Of a stretch of DNA of 64,000 nucleotides, positions 1 to 8,325 are shown one piece after another. The notes under the pieces are model-generated. The model made no database searches and was not told the origin of the DNA. It saw nothing but the letters and a program-made list of their open reading frames with translations. This DNA is from Microbacterium sp. C7(2022) (GTDB lineage: Bacteria > Actinomycetota > Actinomycetes > Actinomycetales > Microbacteriaceae), in NCBI RefSeq assembly GCF_028823665.1, contig NZ_JAPEHV010000005.1, positions 310,001 to 374,000 of the forward strand, read 5' to 3'. The position numbers and the translations under genes are program-made. Position 1 is the stretch's first letter. Every line of letters starts with the position of its first letter.

Positions 1-458
1 GGGCCGGTGCCCCACGTGATGTGGAAGCGGGGAACGGAGTTCCCGGGTCCCATGGCCGAGTAACCGCCGCGCTCGGCCCAACCGACGACGGGAAAGAATC
101 CGACGCCCTTCTCGCGAAGCCAGGCGCGCTTTTCCTGGTGAGCGAACTCCAGGTAGGCCTCGGCCCACTTCCGCGGCCACGCATCTTCTGGCCGGTCGAA
201 CCCGGCGTTACCCAGCCAGTCTTGGCGCGCGAGATCGAGCGAATCGCGGATTCCCATTCTTCGCTGTTCAGGCGAGTCGATGAAGAAGAGGCCGCCGAAC
301 GACCACCATGCCTGCCCGCCGAGGTTCGAGCGCGGCTCCTGGTCGACAATCGTGACGCTCTTCCCCGTCGCCACCGCTTCGGCGGCGGCCACCAATCCAG
401 CCAGACCCCACCCGATGACGAGGATGTCGGTGCGTTCAGTGGTGCGGGTTGCGGGCAT
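1..458 (-). CDS. FAD-dependent dehydrogenase, 3' end cut by window
   Basis: The 152 visible residues are the N-terminus of a flavoprotein of the FAD_binding_2 / ketosteroid-dehydrogenase-like superfamily. A dinucleotide-binding motif GWGLAG lies at residues 16-21 after strand DILVI, and an acidic D..E end of the second strand follows near residue 40. A GGQAWWSFGGLFF stretch follows, typical of large (about 550 aa) actinobacterial FAD-binding dehydrogenases. The ATG at 458 is preceded by GAAGGAG at ideal spacing. The substrate cannot be told from this part. The 44-bp gap to the upstream globin gene suggests possible cotranscription, but the SD shows that this gene is translated from its own leader. 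Assignment to the superfamily is firm; a precise enzyme name is not possible. Confidence 0.85.
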   Translation of the reverse strand, partial: MPATRTTERTDILVIGWGLAGLVAAAEAVATGKSVTIVDQEPRSNLGGQAWWSFGGLFFIDSPEQRRMGIRDSLDLARQDWLGNAGFDRPEDAWPRKWAEAYLEFAHQEKRAWLREKGVGFFPVVGWAERGGYSAMGPGNSVPRFHITWGTG

Positions 459-502
459 ATCGACTCCTTCGTCGAGGGGAGGGGGTGTGCGTACTCGTGG
501 GA

Positions 503-976
503 TCAGCGTGGCGGGTCTGTGGAGGGGTTCAGAGGCAGCGACGTGGTCGTGCGGCCGCCGGCGGTCGGTCCGATGCCGGTGGGTTCGAACGTGTTGACCA
601 TCGCGTGTGCCGCCCGCTGCAGGTAGTCCCACAGCGTGGCTTCATGAAGCGGTGACAGATCGAGCTCGTCGACAGCGCGTCGCATGTGCAGCAACCAGCG
701 GTCTCGTGCGTCGGGGTTCACGTGGAACCCGGCGTGGCGCATGCGCAGGCGAGGGTGGCCCCGCTGTTGGCTGTACGTGGTCGGTCCGCCCCAGTACTGC
801 TCGAGAAACATCAGCAGGCGATCCGATGCGGGCCCGAGGTCTTCCTCGGGGTACATGGGCCGCAGTACCTCGTCCTCGGCGACTCCGCGGTAGAAGCCGT
901 CGACGAGGCGTGCGAACGTCTCTCGTCCACCGACCTCGTCGTAGAACGAGATGACCCCTTCTGCATCCTCAGCCAT
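503..976 (-). CDS. glbO: Group II truncated hemoglobin (trHbO type)
   Basis: This 157-aa protein is a 2-over-2 hemoglobin that binds O2 and other heme ligands; family members are linked to oxygen supply or peroxide and NO handling, which is not provable here. The helix B/E features FYDEVGG (residues 11-17) and QYWGGP (60-65) are present. The proximal heme His is H81 in RMRHAGF, and the group II Trp at position G8 is W94. The start is the ATG at 976, which overlaps the stop of the upstream mscS-like gene (TGATG) and has GAGAAGGAG before it; a GTG one codon earlier is less likely. The C-terminus after about residue 135 is a Pro/Thr-rich tail beyond the globin fold. Translational coupling to the channel gene indicates one operon. 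Confidence 0.92.
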   Translation of the reverse strand: MAEDAEGVISFYDEVGGRETFARLVDGFYRGVAEDEVLRPMYPEEDLGPASDRLLMFLEQYWGGPTTYSQQRGHPRLRMRHAGFHVNPDARDRWLLHMRRAVDELDLSPLHEATLWDYLQRAAHAMVNTFEPTGIGPTAGGRTTTSLPLNPSTDPPR

Positions 977-2073
977 CACTTCTCCTTCTCAGCGTTGCCA
1001 CTAGGCCCGGCACCCTCATCAGGTTCAGGTGCCGCCGGCGTCTCTGTTCCGCGCTTGGGCTTCCACACGGGGCGCGCGGCGGGAGCGACGGCAATCGGCT
1101 GGGGCTTGGTCTTGGGTGGGTTGGCACCGCGCACTCGCTGGGCGCCGTCGATGCCCGTCGGTATCACGCTCGCCATTCCCGGAAGGGACAGGCCCGCGGC
1201 ATCCGCAGCGCTCTTCAGGCGTCGCCGCAGTTCGGCCGCCACGTCGTCCTTGGCGTTGGCACGGGTCTTCATCACCAGGCGCACGATGATCGCGTCGCCG
1301 GTGATCGACTCGAGCCCCCAGATCTCGGGTTGCTCGATGATCCGGGTGCGCCATTTCGGGTCGCGCGCGAGTTCGTTCGCGGCATCGAGGAGTGCGCCCT
1401 CGGCAGCGACGGTGTCGGCGTCGAGGGGGAGAGCAAGATCGATGATCACGCGTGACCATCCCTGCGATAGGTTGCCGATTCGGGTGATCTCGCCGTTTCG
1501 TACGTACCACAGCGTTCCGTTGACGTCGCGAACGTGCGTCACCCGTACGCTGACGTATTCGACGATTCCGGATGCCAGGCCCACGTCGACCACGTCGCCG
1601 ATGCCGATCTGGTCCTCGGCGACGATGAATATTCCGTTGAGGACATCCTTCACGATGTTCTGCGCACCGAAGCCGAGGCCAGCCCCGATTGCGGCGGTCA
1701 GCAGCGTGAGTGAGCCCAAGGCGGTGGGCGCGAGGATCGTGACGATGAGGAGGGCGGCGATGATGACGATCGCCACGTTCACGATGTTGCTCAGGATCGA
1801 GCCGAGCGTGCGCGTGCGCTGCACGAGACGCACGGATGCCAGTGGCGAGCGCTCGAGTGCTTGAGTGTCCTCCACCCGAGCTTTCGACTTGGCGCCGGAG
1901 ACGATGCGATCAACCACACGGCGGATGATCAGTCGGCAAATCCACGAGACGAGTACGGCGACGACGACGACGGCCGTCACCTTGATCAGTGACCACCCGG
2001 CGTCGATGAAGAAGTCGCCGACTTGGGTCCATAGGACCGGGTCGGTGACGTCGGGAGCAGAAGTGCGGAGCAT
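976..2073 (-). CDS. MscS family small-conductance mechanosensitive channel
   Basis: This 365-aa membrane protein releases solutes on hypo-osmotic shock. It has a hydrophobic helix at about residues 27-48, a second near 90-110, and a Gly/Ala-rich pore helix containing [17 protein letters not shown], followed by the beta domain with GDVVDV and VRNGEI. The C-terminal domain ends in a Pro/Lys-rich acidic tail (about the last 60 residues) that is probably disordered. The start is the ATG at 2073: a TAGGAT hexamer ends exactly 7 bases upstream and there is no good SD, so the mRNA is probably leaderless. The stop overlaps the start of the globin gene. The open frame upstream of 2073 is only the antisense of the pepN end region. 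Family assignment is firm. Confidence 0.95.
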   Translation of the reverse strand: MLRTSAPDVTDPVLWTQVGDFFIDAGWSLIKVTAVVVVAVLVSWICRLIIRRVVDRIVSGAKSKARVEDTQALERSPLASVRLVQRTRTLGSILSNIVNVAIVIIAALLIVTILAPTALGSLTLLTAAIGAGLGFGAQNIVKDVLNGIFIVAEDQIGIGDVVDVGLASGIVEYVSVRVTHVRDVNGTLWYVRNGEITRIGNLSQGWSRVIIDLALPLDADTVAAEGALLDAANELARDPKWRTRIIEQPEIWGLESITGDAIIVRLVMKTRANAKDDVAAELRRRLKSAADAAGLSLPGMASVIPTGIDGAQRVRGANPPKTKPQPIAVAPAARPVWKPKRGTETPAAPEPDEGAGPSGNAEKEK

Positions 2074-2080
2074 CGAGTTG

Positions 2081-2086
2081 ATCCTA
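2081..2086 (-). promoter_or_regulatory. -10 hexamer TAGGAT of mscS-like gene (leaderless)
   Basis: TAGGAT on the minus strand is followed by 7 bases and then the ATG at 2073, which places the transcription start at or one base before the start codon. No convincing -35 was seen. Confidence 0.6.
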
Positions 2087-2141
2087 ACGACGGATGCCCC
2101 GGGCGCACCTGAGTGCGGGCCGGGGCATCCGATTCGATCGA

Positions 2142-4688
2142 CTACTGCGCGTCGCGGTCCTGCACGCTGAGTGCGCGCTCGACGCCGGCGAGGTTCTCGG
2201 CGACCAGTCGGCGCAAGGCGGGAGCGGCATCCGCATGTGCGGAAAGCCATGCACGCGTGGCATCGCGCAACTCGACACTGGCGAGGGCTGCCGGGTACAG
2301 GCCCGCGATCAGGTACTCCGCGATCTTGTACGTGCGGGTGTTCCAGATCGGCAGGATCATGTCGAAGTAGGGCTCGATGAACGAGGGAAGCACCTCGACG
2401 CCCGCGGGGCTGGTGAAGCCGAGAGCGCTCATGCGCACGATCGTGTTCGGCAGGTCGGCGTTGTCGATCAACGAAGACCACGCGGCGCGCTTGGCTTCGA
2501 GTGTCGGAATCGACGCGCGTGCTTGAGCGGCGAACTCGCCGCCCTTGGCCGTGTTGTCGGCCGCCAGAGCGGCGTCGATGTCCTCCGACGTGACGAGGGA
2601 GCCGGCGGCCAGGGACACCAGCAGCTGCCACGACAGGTCGGTGTCGATCTCGAGACCATCGAGGACGATCTCTCCGGAACGGATGCCGCTGACGGTCTGC
2701 CAGTGTGCGGGCGTGCACGCGGCGCTAGCGAACGAGGTGACGAACTGCAGCTGGCTGTCACTCCCGGCATCCGCTGACTGTGCCAGCTGCCACAGGGCAT
2801 CGGCGACCTTCTCGCGCGTCGCGGTGCGTGCGGCGGGCGTGACATAGGAGTTGGCGGCGAGCTGCAGCTGCGCGAGCGTGGTGCGGACGGTCGTCGATTC
2901 GGTCTCGCTCCCGATGTTGCGAAGCACCAGGTCGACGTAGTCGCTGGCGGAGGCTTCGGCATCCCGAGTCTGATCCCACGCCGCACCCCACACCAACGAG
3001 CGCGCGAGCGGGTCGGTGATGCGCGCCAGGTGACTCACGGCCGTCTCGAGCGAGCGGTCATCGAGGCGGATCTTGGCGTAGGCGAGGTCGTCGTCGTTCA
3101 GCAGGACGAGATCAGGGCGCTCGAGGCCCTTGAGCTCGGGCACCTCGGTGAGGTCTCCGTCGACGTCCAGTTCGATGTGGTGCACGCGCTCGAGCGCGTC
3201 GCCGGAGAGCTGGTAGAACCCGACGCCCAGGCGGTGCGGGCGGATCGTGGGATAGTCCGCGGGGGCCGTCTGGACGATGGCGAAGCGCGTGATGCGTCCC
3301 GCGGCATCCGTGACGATTTCGGGGGACAACGTGTTGACACCTGCCGTTTCGAGCCACTTCTTGGACCACGTCGACAGGTCGCGCCCGCTCGTCGCCTCGA
3401 GTTCGGTGAGCAGATCACTCAGTTCGGTGTTCGACCACTGGTGCTTGCGGAAGTACGCGCCGACGCCAGCGAAGAACTCCTCGATTCCGACCCATGCGGC
3501 CAGTTGCTTGAGCACCGATCCGCCCTTGGCGTAGGTGATGCCGTCGAAGTTCACCTGCACATCATCGAGGTCGTTGATCTCGGCGACGACGGGGTGCGTT
3601 GACGGCAGCTGGTCTTGGCGGTAGGCCCAGGTCTTCTCCATCGCGTTGAACGTGGTCCATGCGCCAGTCCACTCGGTGGCCTCTGCCGTGGCGATCGTCG
3701 ATGCCCACTCGGCGAAGGACTCGTTGAGCCACAGGTCGTTCCACCACTTCATGGTGACCAGGTCGCCGAACCACATGTGGGCCAGCTCGTGCAGGATCGT
3801 CACCACACGGCGTTCCTTGACGGCATCGGTGACCTTCGAGCGGAAGACGTAGGTCTCGGTGAAAGTCACCGCGCCGGCGTTCTCCATCGCGCCCGCATTG
3901 AACTCGGGGACGAACAGCTGGTCGTACTTCGCGAACGGGTAAGGAACACCGAACTTGGACTCGAAGTAGGCAAACCCTTCGCGGGTCTTGTCGAAGATGT
4001 AGTCCGCGTCGAGGTACTGCCACAGGCTCTTGCGGGCGAACACGCCCAGCGGAATGACGCGGCCCGAGGCGCTGGTGAGCTCGGACGACACCGACTCGTA
4101 CGGACCAGCGATCAGTGCGGTGATGTACGACGAGATTTTCGGCGTCGGCTCGAAGGCCCACGTCGCAACGCCGTCGCCCTGAGGCGTGGGCTCGGGGGTG
4201 GGGGAGTTGGAGACGACCTTCCACTCAGCCGAGGCGGTCACCGTGAATGCGAAGGTGGCCTTGAGGTCGGGCTGCTCGAACACCGCGAACACGCGGCGCG
4301 AGTCGGGTACCTCGAACTGCGAGTACAGGTACACCTCGCCATCCACCGGGTCGACGAAGCGGTGGAGGCCCTCACCAGTGTTGGTGTACAGGCAGTCCGC
4401 GTCGACGATCAGCTCGTTGGACTCGGCCAGGCCGGTAAGCGCGATCCGCGAGTCCGCGAAGGCGGTCGCGGGGTCGATGCTCTGTCCGTTGAGGGTGATC
4501 TCGCGGATGTCCCGCGCGATGAGGTCGATGAAAGTCGATGCTCCGGCCGTTGCGGCGAAGCGGATCACGGTGCGCGATCCGAAGACCTGCGCGCCCTTCG
4601 TCAGGTCGAGGGCGATGTCGTACGACTGAGTGTCGACGACCGCGCGGCGCTCCTGCGCTTCGATCCGGGTGAGGTTCTCTCCAGGCAC
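2142..4688 (-). CDS. pepN: Aminopeptidase N (M1 zinc metallopeptidase)
   Basis: This 848-aa cytosolic exopeptidase removes N-terminal residues from peptides. The M1 hallmarks are visible: the substrate-binding GAMENAG near residue 263 and the zinc site HELAHMWFGD near 299 with the third ligand Glu in NESFAEW about 18 residues later. The N-terminal beta domain (ALDLTKGAQVFGSRT) and the helical ERAP1-like C-terminal domain are both present, and the length fits the family. The start is a GTG at 4688 preceded by GGGAGAAG at good spacing, so this gene is translated from a leader. It is divergent from the ferrochelatase gene across 177 bp. In mycobacteria, from memory, a pepN homologue also lies near rpiB and nei, so this neighbourhood is an old one. 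Confidence 0.97.
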   Translation of the reverse strand: MPGENLTRIEAQERRAVVDTQSYDIALDLTKGAQVFGSRTVIRFAATAGASTFIDLIARDIREITLNGQSIDPATAFADSRIALTGLAESNELIVDADCLYTNTGEGLHRFVDPVDGEVYLYSQFEVPDSRRVFAVFEQPDLKATFAFTVTASAEWKVVSNSPTPEPTPQGDGVATWAFEPTPKISSYITALIAGPYESVSSELTSASGRVIPLGVFARKSLWQYLDADYIFDKTREGFAYFESKFGVPYPFAKYDQLFVPEFNAGAMENAGAVTFTETYVFRSKVTDAVKERRVVTILHELAHMWFGDLVTMKWWNDLWLNESFAEWASTIATAEATEWTGAWTTFNAMEKTWAYRQDQLPSTHPVVAEINDLDDVQVNFDGITYAKGGSVLKQLAAWVGIEEFFAGVGAYFRKHQWSNTELSDLLTELEATSGRDLSTWSKKWLETAGVNTLSPEIVTDAAGRITRFAIVQTAPADYPTIRPHRLGVGFYQLSGDALERVHHIELDVDGDLTEVPELKGLERPDLVLLNDDDLAYAKIRLDDRSLETAVSHLARITDPLARSLVWGAAWDQTRDAEASASDYVDLVLRNIGSETESTTVRTTLAQLQLAANSYVTPAARTATREKVADALWQLAQSADAGSDSQLQFVTSFASAACTPAHWQTVSGIRSGEIVLDGLEIDTDLSWQLLVSLAAGSLVTSEDIDAALAADNTAKGGEFAAQARASIPTLEAKRAAWSSLIDNADLPNTIVRMSALGFTSPAGVEVLPSFIEPYFDMILPIWNTRTYKIAEYLIAGLYPAALASVELRDATRAWLSAHADAAPALRRLVAENLAGVERALSVQDRDAQ

Positions 4689-4865
4689 TGCTCTTCTCCC
4701 GTGGGTAGGGGTGGGATGGGGGACGGGCGGCGATCCCGCGTCCGTCGGGGGCAGCCGTCGGCAGTGATGGCGTCGACGACAACCACACCAGCCTACGTCA
4801 GGGCGCGCGCAGCGCCGCGCCTACCACACAACCTCATCGCTGCAGTGCGGTGCGAGGATGGAGGC

Positions 4866-6080
4866 GTGAGTTCGCACACCCCGAGTGAAGTTCCCCCGCC
4901 CGTCGCCGACGTCACGCCGGTGTTGCACGCGTCCCCTGCAGCCTCGAGCGGACCAGCCCACGTCGAGGAACCCGTCGCGTACGACGCGATCCTGCTCGCA
5001 GGATTCGGAGGACCGGAGGGGCAGGGAGACGTCATCCCCTTCCTTCGCAACGTCACGCGGGGCCGCGGAATCCCCGACGAGCGACTCGAGGAGGTGGCAC
5101 ATCACTACCGCCACTTCGATGGAGTCAGTCCCATCAACGCGCAGAATCGGGCGCTCAAGGCCGCGCTCGAAGCCGAGCTCGCGAGCCGCGGCATCGACCT
5201 ACCGGTGTATTGGGGCAACCGCAACTGGGCGCCATACCTTCATGAGGCAGTGAGCGAGGCCGCGCAGGCGGGGGACACCAACCTTCTCGGGCTGGCCACG
5301 AGCGCCTACTCGTCGTTCTCGAGCTGCCGGCAGTATCGCGAAGATTTCGCTAGTGCGGTGGAGCAGGCGGGAGTACAGGACTCCGTCACGATCGACAAAG
5401 TCCGACAGTTCTTCGATCACCCGGGCTTCGTGCAGCCGTTCATCGACGGGGTGCGCGATGCCGTGGCGGGCTTCATCGCAGACGACATCGCCCCCGCGAA
5501 GATCCACGTGCTGTTCTCCACCCACAGCATCCCGACCGCCGACGCGCAGCGGTCCGGTCCGAGGGACGTCGACTTCGGTGAGGGCGGTGCGTACGCCGCG
5601 CAGCACCTCGCGGTCGCATCGGTCGTGATGGCGGCCGTCGCGCATGAGATCCCTCAGGCCGCGGATGTGCCGTGGGAGCTCGTCTACCAGTCGCGGTCGG
5701 GCCCGCCGTCGCAGCCGTGGCTCGAGCCCGATGTCAACGACGTGATCGCGGAGCTGCCCGGTCGGGGCGCGGAGGCAGTCGTCATCGTTCCCGTGGGTTT
5801 CATGAGCGACCACATGGAAGTGCTGTGGGACCTTGACACCGAAGCGACGGATGCCGCAGCCGAGGCCGGGCTCCGCTCGGTGCGCACGCCCACCCCCGGC
5901 GTGGATCCGGCGTTTGTGCGCGGACTGATCGACCTGGTCGAAGAGCGGCTGAAGGGCACGGCCGCCGCCGAGCGACCCCACGCCACCGATCTCGGCCCCT
6001 GGTTCGATGTGTGTCGCCCGGCATGCTGCGAGAACGTGCGTGCCGGCTTCAAGCCGGCCGCCGCCGGTATCGCCCCCTGA
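4866..6080 (+). CDS. hemH: Ferrochelatase (coproporphyrin III type) with Fe-S cysteines
   Basis: This 404-aa enzyme inserts Fe(II) into a porphyrin. In Actinobacteria the substrate is expected to be coproporphyrin III, the product then being converted to heme by ChdC. The ferrochelatase signatures ILLAGFGGPEG and the HSIP motif (LFSTHSIP, catalytic His) are present, as is a late PVGFMSDHMEVLWDLD block. One internal Cys (SFSSCRQY, about residue 153) plus a C-terminal CRPACC cluster near residue 383 match the [2Fe-2S] cluster of actinobacterial enzymes. The start is a GTG at 4866; the longer open frame upstream runs through divergent pepN and is not coding. GAGGAT ends 6 bases before the GTG, a weaker form of the leaderless arrangement. 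No other heme gene lies nearby. Confidence 0.93.
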   Translation: MSSHTPSEVPPPVADVTPVLHASPAASSGPAHVEEPVAYDAILLAGFGGPEGQGDVIPFLRNVTRGRGIPDERLEEVAHHYRHFDGVSPINAQNRALKAALEAELASRGIDLPVYWGNRNWAPYLHEAVSEAAQAGDTNLLGLATSAYSSFSSCRQYREDFASAVEQAGVQDSVTIDKVRQFFDHPGFVQPFIDGVRDAVAGFIADDIAPAKIHVLFSTHSIPTADAQRSGPRDVDFGEGGAYAAQHLAVASVVMAAVAHEIPQAADVPWELVYQSRSGPPSQPWLEPDVNDVIAELPGRGAEAVVIVPVGFMSDHMEVLWDLDTEATDAAAEAGLRSVRTPTPGVDPAFVRGLIDLVEERLKGTAAAERPHATDLGPWFDVCRPACCENVRAGFKPAAAGIAP

Positions 6081-6087
6081 TCTTCTC

Positions 6088-6093
6088 TAGGAT
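6088..6093 (+). promoter_or_regulatory. -10 hexamer TAGGAT of rpiB (leaderless)
   Basis: TAGGAT is followed by 7 bases and the ATG at 6101. It lies just after the ferrochelatase stop, so rpiB-nei probably has its own promoter. Confidence 0.55.
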
Positions 6094-6100
6094 CGTGACC

Positions 6101-6643
6101 ATGCGCATACACCTCGCGACCGACCACGCCGGCCTCGAATTCTCCACGCAGCTCCAGCACCACCTGGCCGAGCAGGGGCATGAGGTCATCGACCACGGTC
6201 CGATCGAATACGACCCGCTCGATGACTATCCAGCGTTCTGCATCCGTGCGGCACAGGCCGTCGTCCGTGACCAAAACGCGGGCGTCGAAGCCCTGGGGAT
6301 CGTCTTCGGTGGTTCGGGTAACGGCGAGCAGATCGCGGCGAACAAGGTGCAGGGCATCCGCGCCGCGCTCGTCTGGAGCCTCGCGACCGCCGAGCTCGCG
6401 CGCGAACACAACGACGCCAACGTGATCGCGATCGGCGCACGCCAGCACACCTTTGAGCAGGTGACCGAGTTCATCGATCGTTTCGTGTCGACGCCGTTCT
6501 CGAACGAAGAACGGCATTCGCGCCGCATCGCACAGCTCGCGGCGTACGAGACGGATGGGACGCTCGAGCCGGATCCGCGTGCCGGCGCCGGTGCAGGAGT
6601 CCTTGACGCCGACGGCAGCTCTTTCGACCCCGAGGCGGGCTGA
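6101..6643 (+). CDS. rpiB: Ribose-5-phosphate isomerase B
   Basis: This 180-aa cytosolic enzyme interconverts ribose 5-phosphate and ribulose 5-phosphate in the pentose phosphate pathway. The RpiB/LacAB fold is shown by TDHAGLE near residue 7 and the phosphate-binding loop GGSGNGEQIAANK at 70-82. The enterobacterial active-site Cys is missing; instead Glu76 sits in SGNGE, as in the mycobacterial enzyme, where a Glu acts as the base. The ATG at 6101 is chosen over an in-frame GTG at 6095 because a TAGGAT hexamer ends 7 bases before the ATG, implying a leaderless transcript. The last 35 residues are Gly/Ala/Asp-rich and beyond the usual core. The gene is followed after 6 bp by the nei-type glycosylase gene, a pairing also known in mycobacteria. 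Confidence 0.95.
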   Translation: MRIHLATDHAGLEFSTQLQHHLAEQGHEVIDHGPIEYDPLDDYPAFCIRAAQAVVRDQNAGVEALGIVFGGSGNGEQIAANKVQGIRAALVWSLATAELAREHNDANVIAIGARQHTFEQVTEFIDRFVSTPFSNEERHSRRIAQLAAYETDGTLEPDPRAGAGAGVLDADGSSFDPEAG

Positions 6644-6649
6644 TCGACC

Positions 6650-7648
6650 GTGCCCGAAGGGCATTCTGTTCACCGCATCGCGCGCCAGTTCGAGCGCAAC
6701 TTCGTCGGGCGCCCCGTGCGCGCGACGAGCCCGCAGGGGAGATTCGCCGAGGGTGCTGCGCTGCTTGATCAGCGCGTGCCGACGCAGGTACGCGCGGTCG
6801 GCAAGCAGATGTTCCTCGAGTTCGACCATGACGTGTGGCTGCGCGTGCACCTGGGCATGTACGGAGCGTGGGACTTTGCCGGCGAGATCGTCGTCGACCC
6901 CACCATCGCCGCCGCCAATGGGCGGATGGGGCAGACGAATCAGCGCGGCACCGATCTCGAAACGCCGATTCTGGATGCCGCGGGGGAGAACTCGCTGACG
7001 TCGATCGGTGCGCCGCGTCGCGCCCGCGTGCACGTGCGGATGAGTGAGCAGACGCGAGGGTTGGATGACGACGGCGACGAGTGGCCGCCCCCCGTGGTCG
7101 GTCAGGTGCGACTGCGTCTGTTGACGGATGCCACGTGCGCCGATCTGAGAGGCCCCACGGCGTGTGAGGTGCGCACAGCCGATGAGGTAGCGGCCGTGAT
7201 CAGCAAGCTCGGGCCGGATCCCTTGGTCGATGACCACGCCGAGGGCGAGGAACGGTTCGTTTCGGTCGTCCGGCGTAAGCCCACGCCGATCGGTCTGCTT
7301 CTGATGGATCAGGCGGTCGTCAGCGGAATCGGAAACGTCTACCGCGCCGAGATTCTCTTCCGGGCGCGACAGAATCCGCACACACCCGGCCGCGATGTGC
7401 GCGAAGAGGTCGTGCGCGACATGTGGCGCGACTGGACCCGACTCCTGCAGATCGGAGTCGAGACGGGCCAGATGATGACGATGGACGACCTTGACCCCGA
7501 CGCCTATCGTCGTGCCATGGCGCATCGTGATGATCGGCACTGGGTGTACCACCGCGCCGGGCTGCCGTGCCGCGTGTGCGGCACCGCCGTCATCGTTGAA
7601 GAAGCGGCGTCACGCAAGCTGTACTGGTGCCCGAGCTGCCAAGCGTGA
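6650..7648 (+). CDS. Fpg/Nei family DNA glycosylase-AP lyase
   Basis: This 332-aa base-excision repair enzyme removes oxidised bases and cleaves the abasic site. Catalytic Pro2 and Glu3 are present in the N-terminal MPEGHSVHR, followed by the beta-sandwich domain (QGRFAEGA). The helix-two-turn-helix region contains LLMDQAVVSGIGNVYRAE, the DNA-binding signature. A C-terminal zinc finger has Cys at 307, 310, 327 and 330. The MPEGH start resembles mycobacterial Nei1 (Rv2464c, from memory) rather than Fpg (MPELPE). The start is a GTG at 6650, 6 bp after rpiB, so translation is probably coupled. The exact lesion preference is unknown. Confidence 0.93.
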   Translation: MPEGHSVHRIARQFERNFVGRPVRATSPQGRFAEGAALLDQRVPTQVRAVGKQMFLEFDHDVWLRVHLGMYGAWDFAGEIVVDPTIAAANGRMGQTNQRGTDLETPILDAAGENSLTSIGAPRRARVHVRMSEQTRGLDDDGDEWPPPVVGQVRLRLLTDATCADLRGPTACEVRTADEVAAVISKLGPDPLVDDHAEGEERFVSVVRRKPTPIGLLLMDQAVVSGIGNVYRAEILFRARQNPHTPGRDVREEVVRDMWRDWTRLLQIGVETGQMMTMDDLDPDAYRRAMAHRDDRHWVYHRAGLPCRVCGTAVIVEEAASRKLYWCPSCQA

Positions 7649-7671
7649 GCACGGCGGCAACCCCGGGCTCG

Positions 7672-7677
7672 TAGGCT
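7672..7677 (+). promoter_or_regulatory. -10 hexamer TAGGCT of PaiB-like gene (leaderless)
   Basis: TAGGCT is followed by exactly 6 bases and the ATG at 7684. This argues against the in-frame GTG at 7678, which would lie upstream of the transcript start. Confidence 0.6.
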
Positions 7678-7683
7678 GTGAAC

Positions 7684-8325
7684 ATGCGTCAGAATCCCAG
7701 TTTCGTGCTGTCGGACGTGAGCGAGATCCGTCGCCTGATCGATGCGAACCCGTGGGTGACGATCGTGAGCGACGTCGACGGAGCTCTCGTGGCATCCCAC
7801 TACGCGGTCCTCCTCGACCCTGACCGGGATGACCTGACGATCGTGGGGCATGTCGGGCGCCCGGATGACGTCATTCTGGGACTAGGGGAGAGAGAGCTGC
7901 TCGTCATCGTGCAGGGCCCCCATGGTTATGTGTCGCCCGGATGGTATGAAGAAGCCGCCAATGTGCCCACATGGAACTTCATCTCGGTCCACTTGAGTGG
8001 TGTGCCCGAGATCCTCTCGCCGGCGGAGAACCTGCAGGTACTGGAGAGACTGGTGGCACGTTTCGAACGAGAGATGCCGCAGCCGCGGCTGCTGTGGGAG
8101 GCACCGAACGACCCCGCATTCGTCGAGAAGCTCGAGCGCGGGACGATCGGGTTCCGGCTGACCCCGCAACGAGTGGTCGGCAAGCGCAAGCTCAGCCAGA
8201 ACCGTCCTGACGAGACCGTCGAGACGATCATCGCTCACTTGAACGCGGCGGCCACGCCCTACGCAGATCCGCGTCTCGCGGGCGAGATGCAGCGTGACCT
8301 CGACGCGCGGCGGGCTGCCCGATGA
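7684..8325 (+). CDS. PaiB-like FMN-binding protein
   Basis: This 213-aa protein belongs to the PaiB/FMN-binding split-barrel family. The family is named after a Bacillus negative regulator of sporulation and protease genes, but no DNA-binding domain is visible and many members may be enzymes. Family traits are the early VASHYAVLL segment, a GHVGRPDD motif, VQGPHGYVSPGWY, and VPTWNFISVHLSG, which together form the flavin pocket. The C-terminal part (after residue 130) has the helical KLERGTIGFRL region typical of the family. The start is the ATG at 7684, set by the promoter hexamer. The stop overlaps the next ATG (ATGA), so the amidohydrolase is translationally coupled. Role unknown beyond the family. 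Confidence 0.88.
   Translation: MRQNPSFVLSDVSEIRRLIDANPWVTIVSDVDGALVASHYAVLLDPDRDDLTIVGHVGRPDDVILGLGERELLVIVQGPHGYVSPGWYEEAANVPTWNFISVHLSGVPEILSPAENLQVLERLVARFEREMPQPRLLWEAPNDPAFVEKLERGTIGFRLTPQRVVGKRKLSQNRPDETVETIIAHLNAAATPYADPRLAGEMQRDLDARRAAR

Noticed and set aside
3615..4865. Upstream extension of the ferrochelatase frame
   Set aside because: It runs antisense through pepN; homologues begin near the GTG at 4866.
7678..7683. GTG at 7678 as start of the PaiB-like gene
   Set aside because: TAGGCT ends just before it, so the transcript should begin at 7684; the ATG there fits the leaderless pattern.
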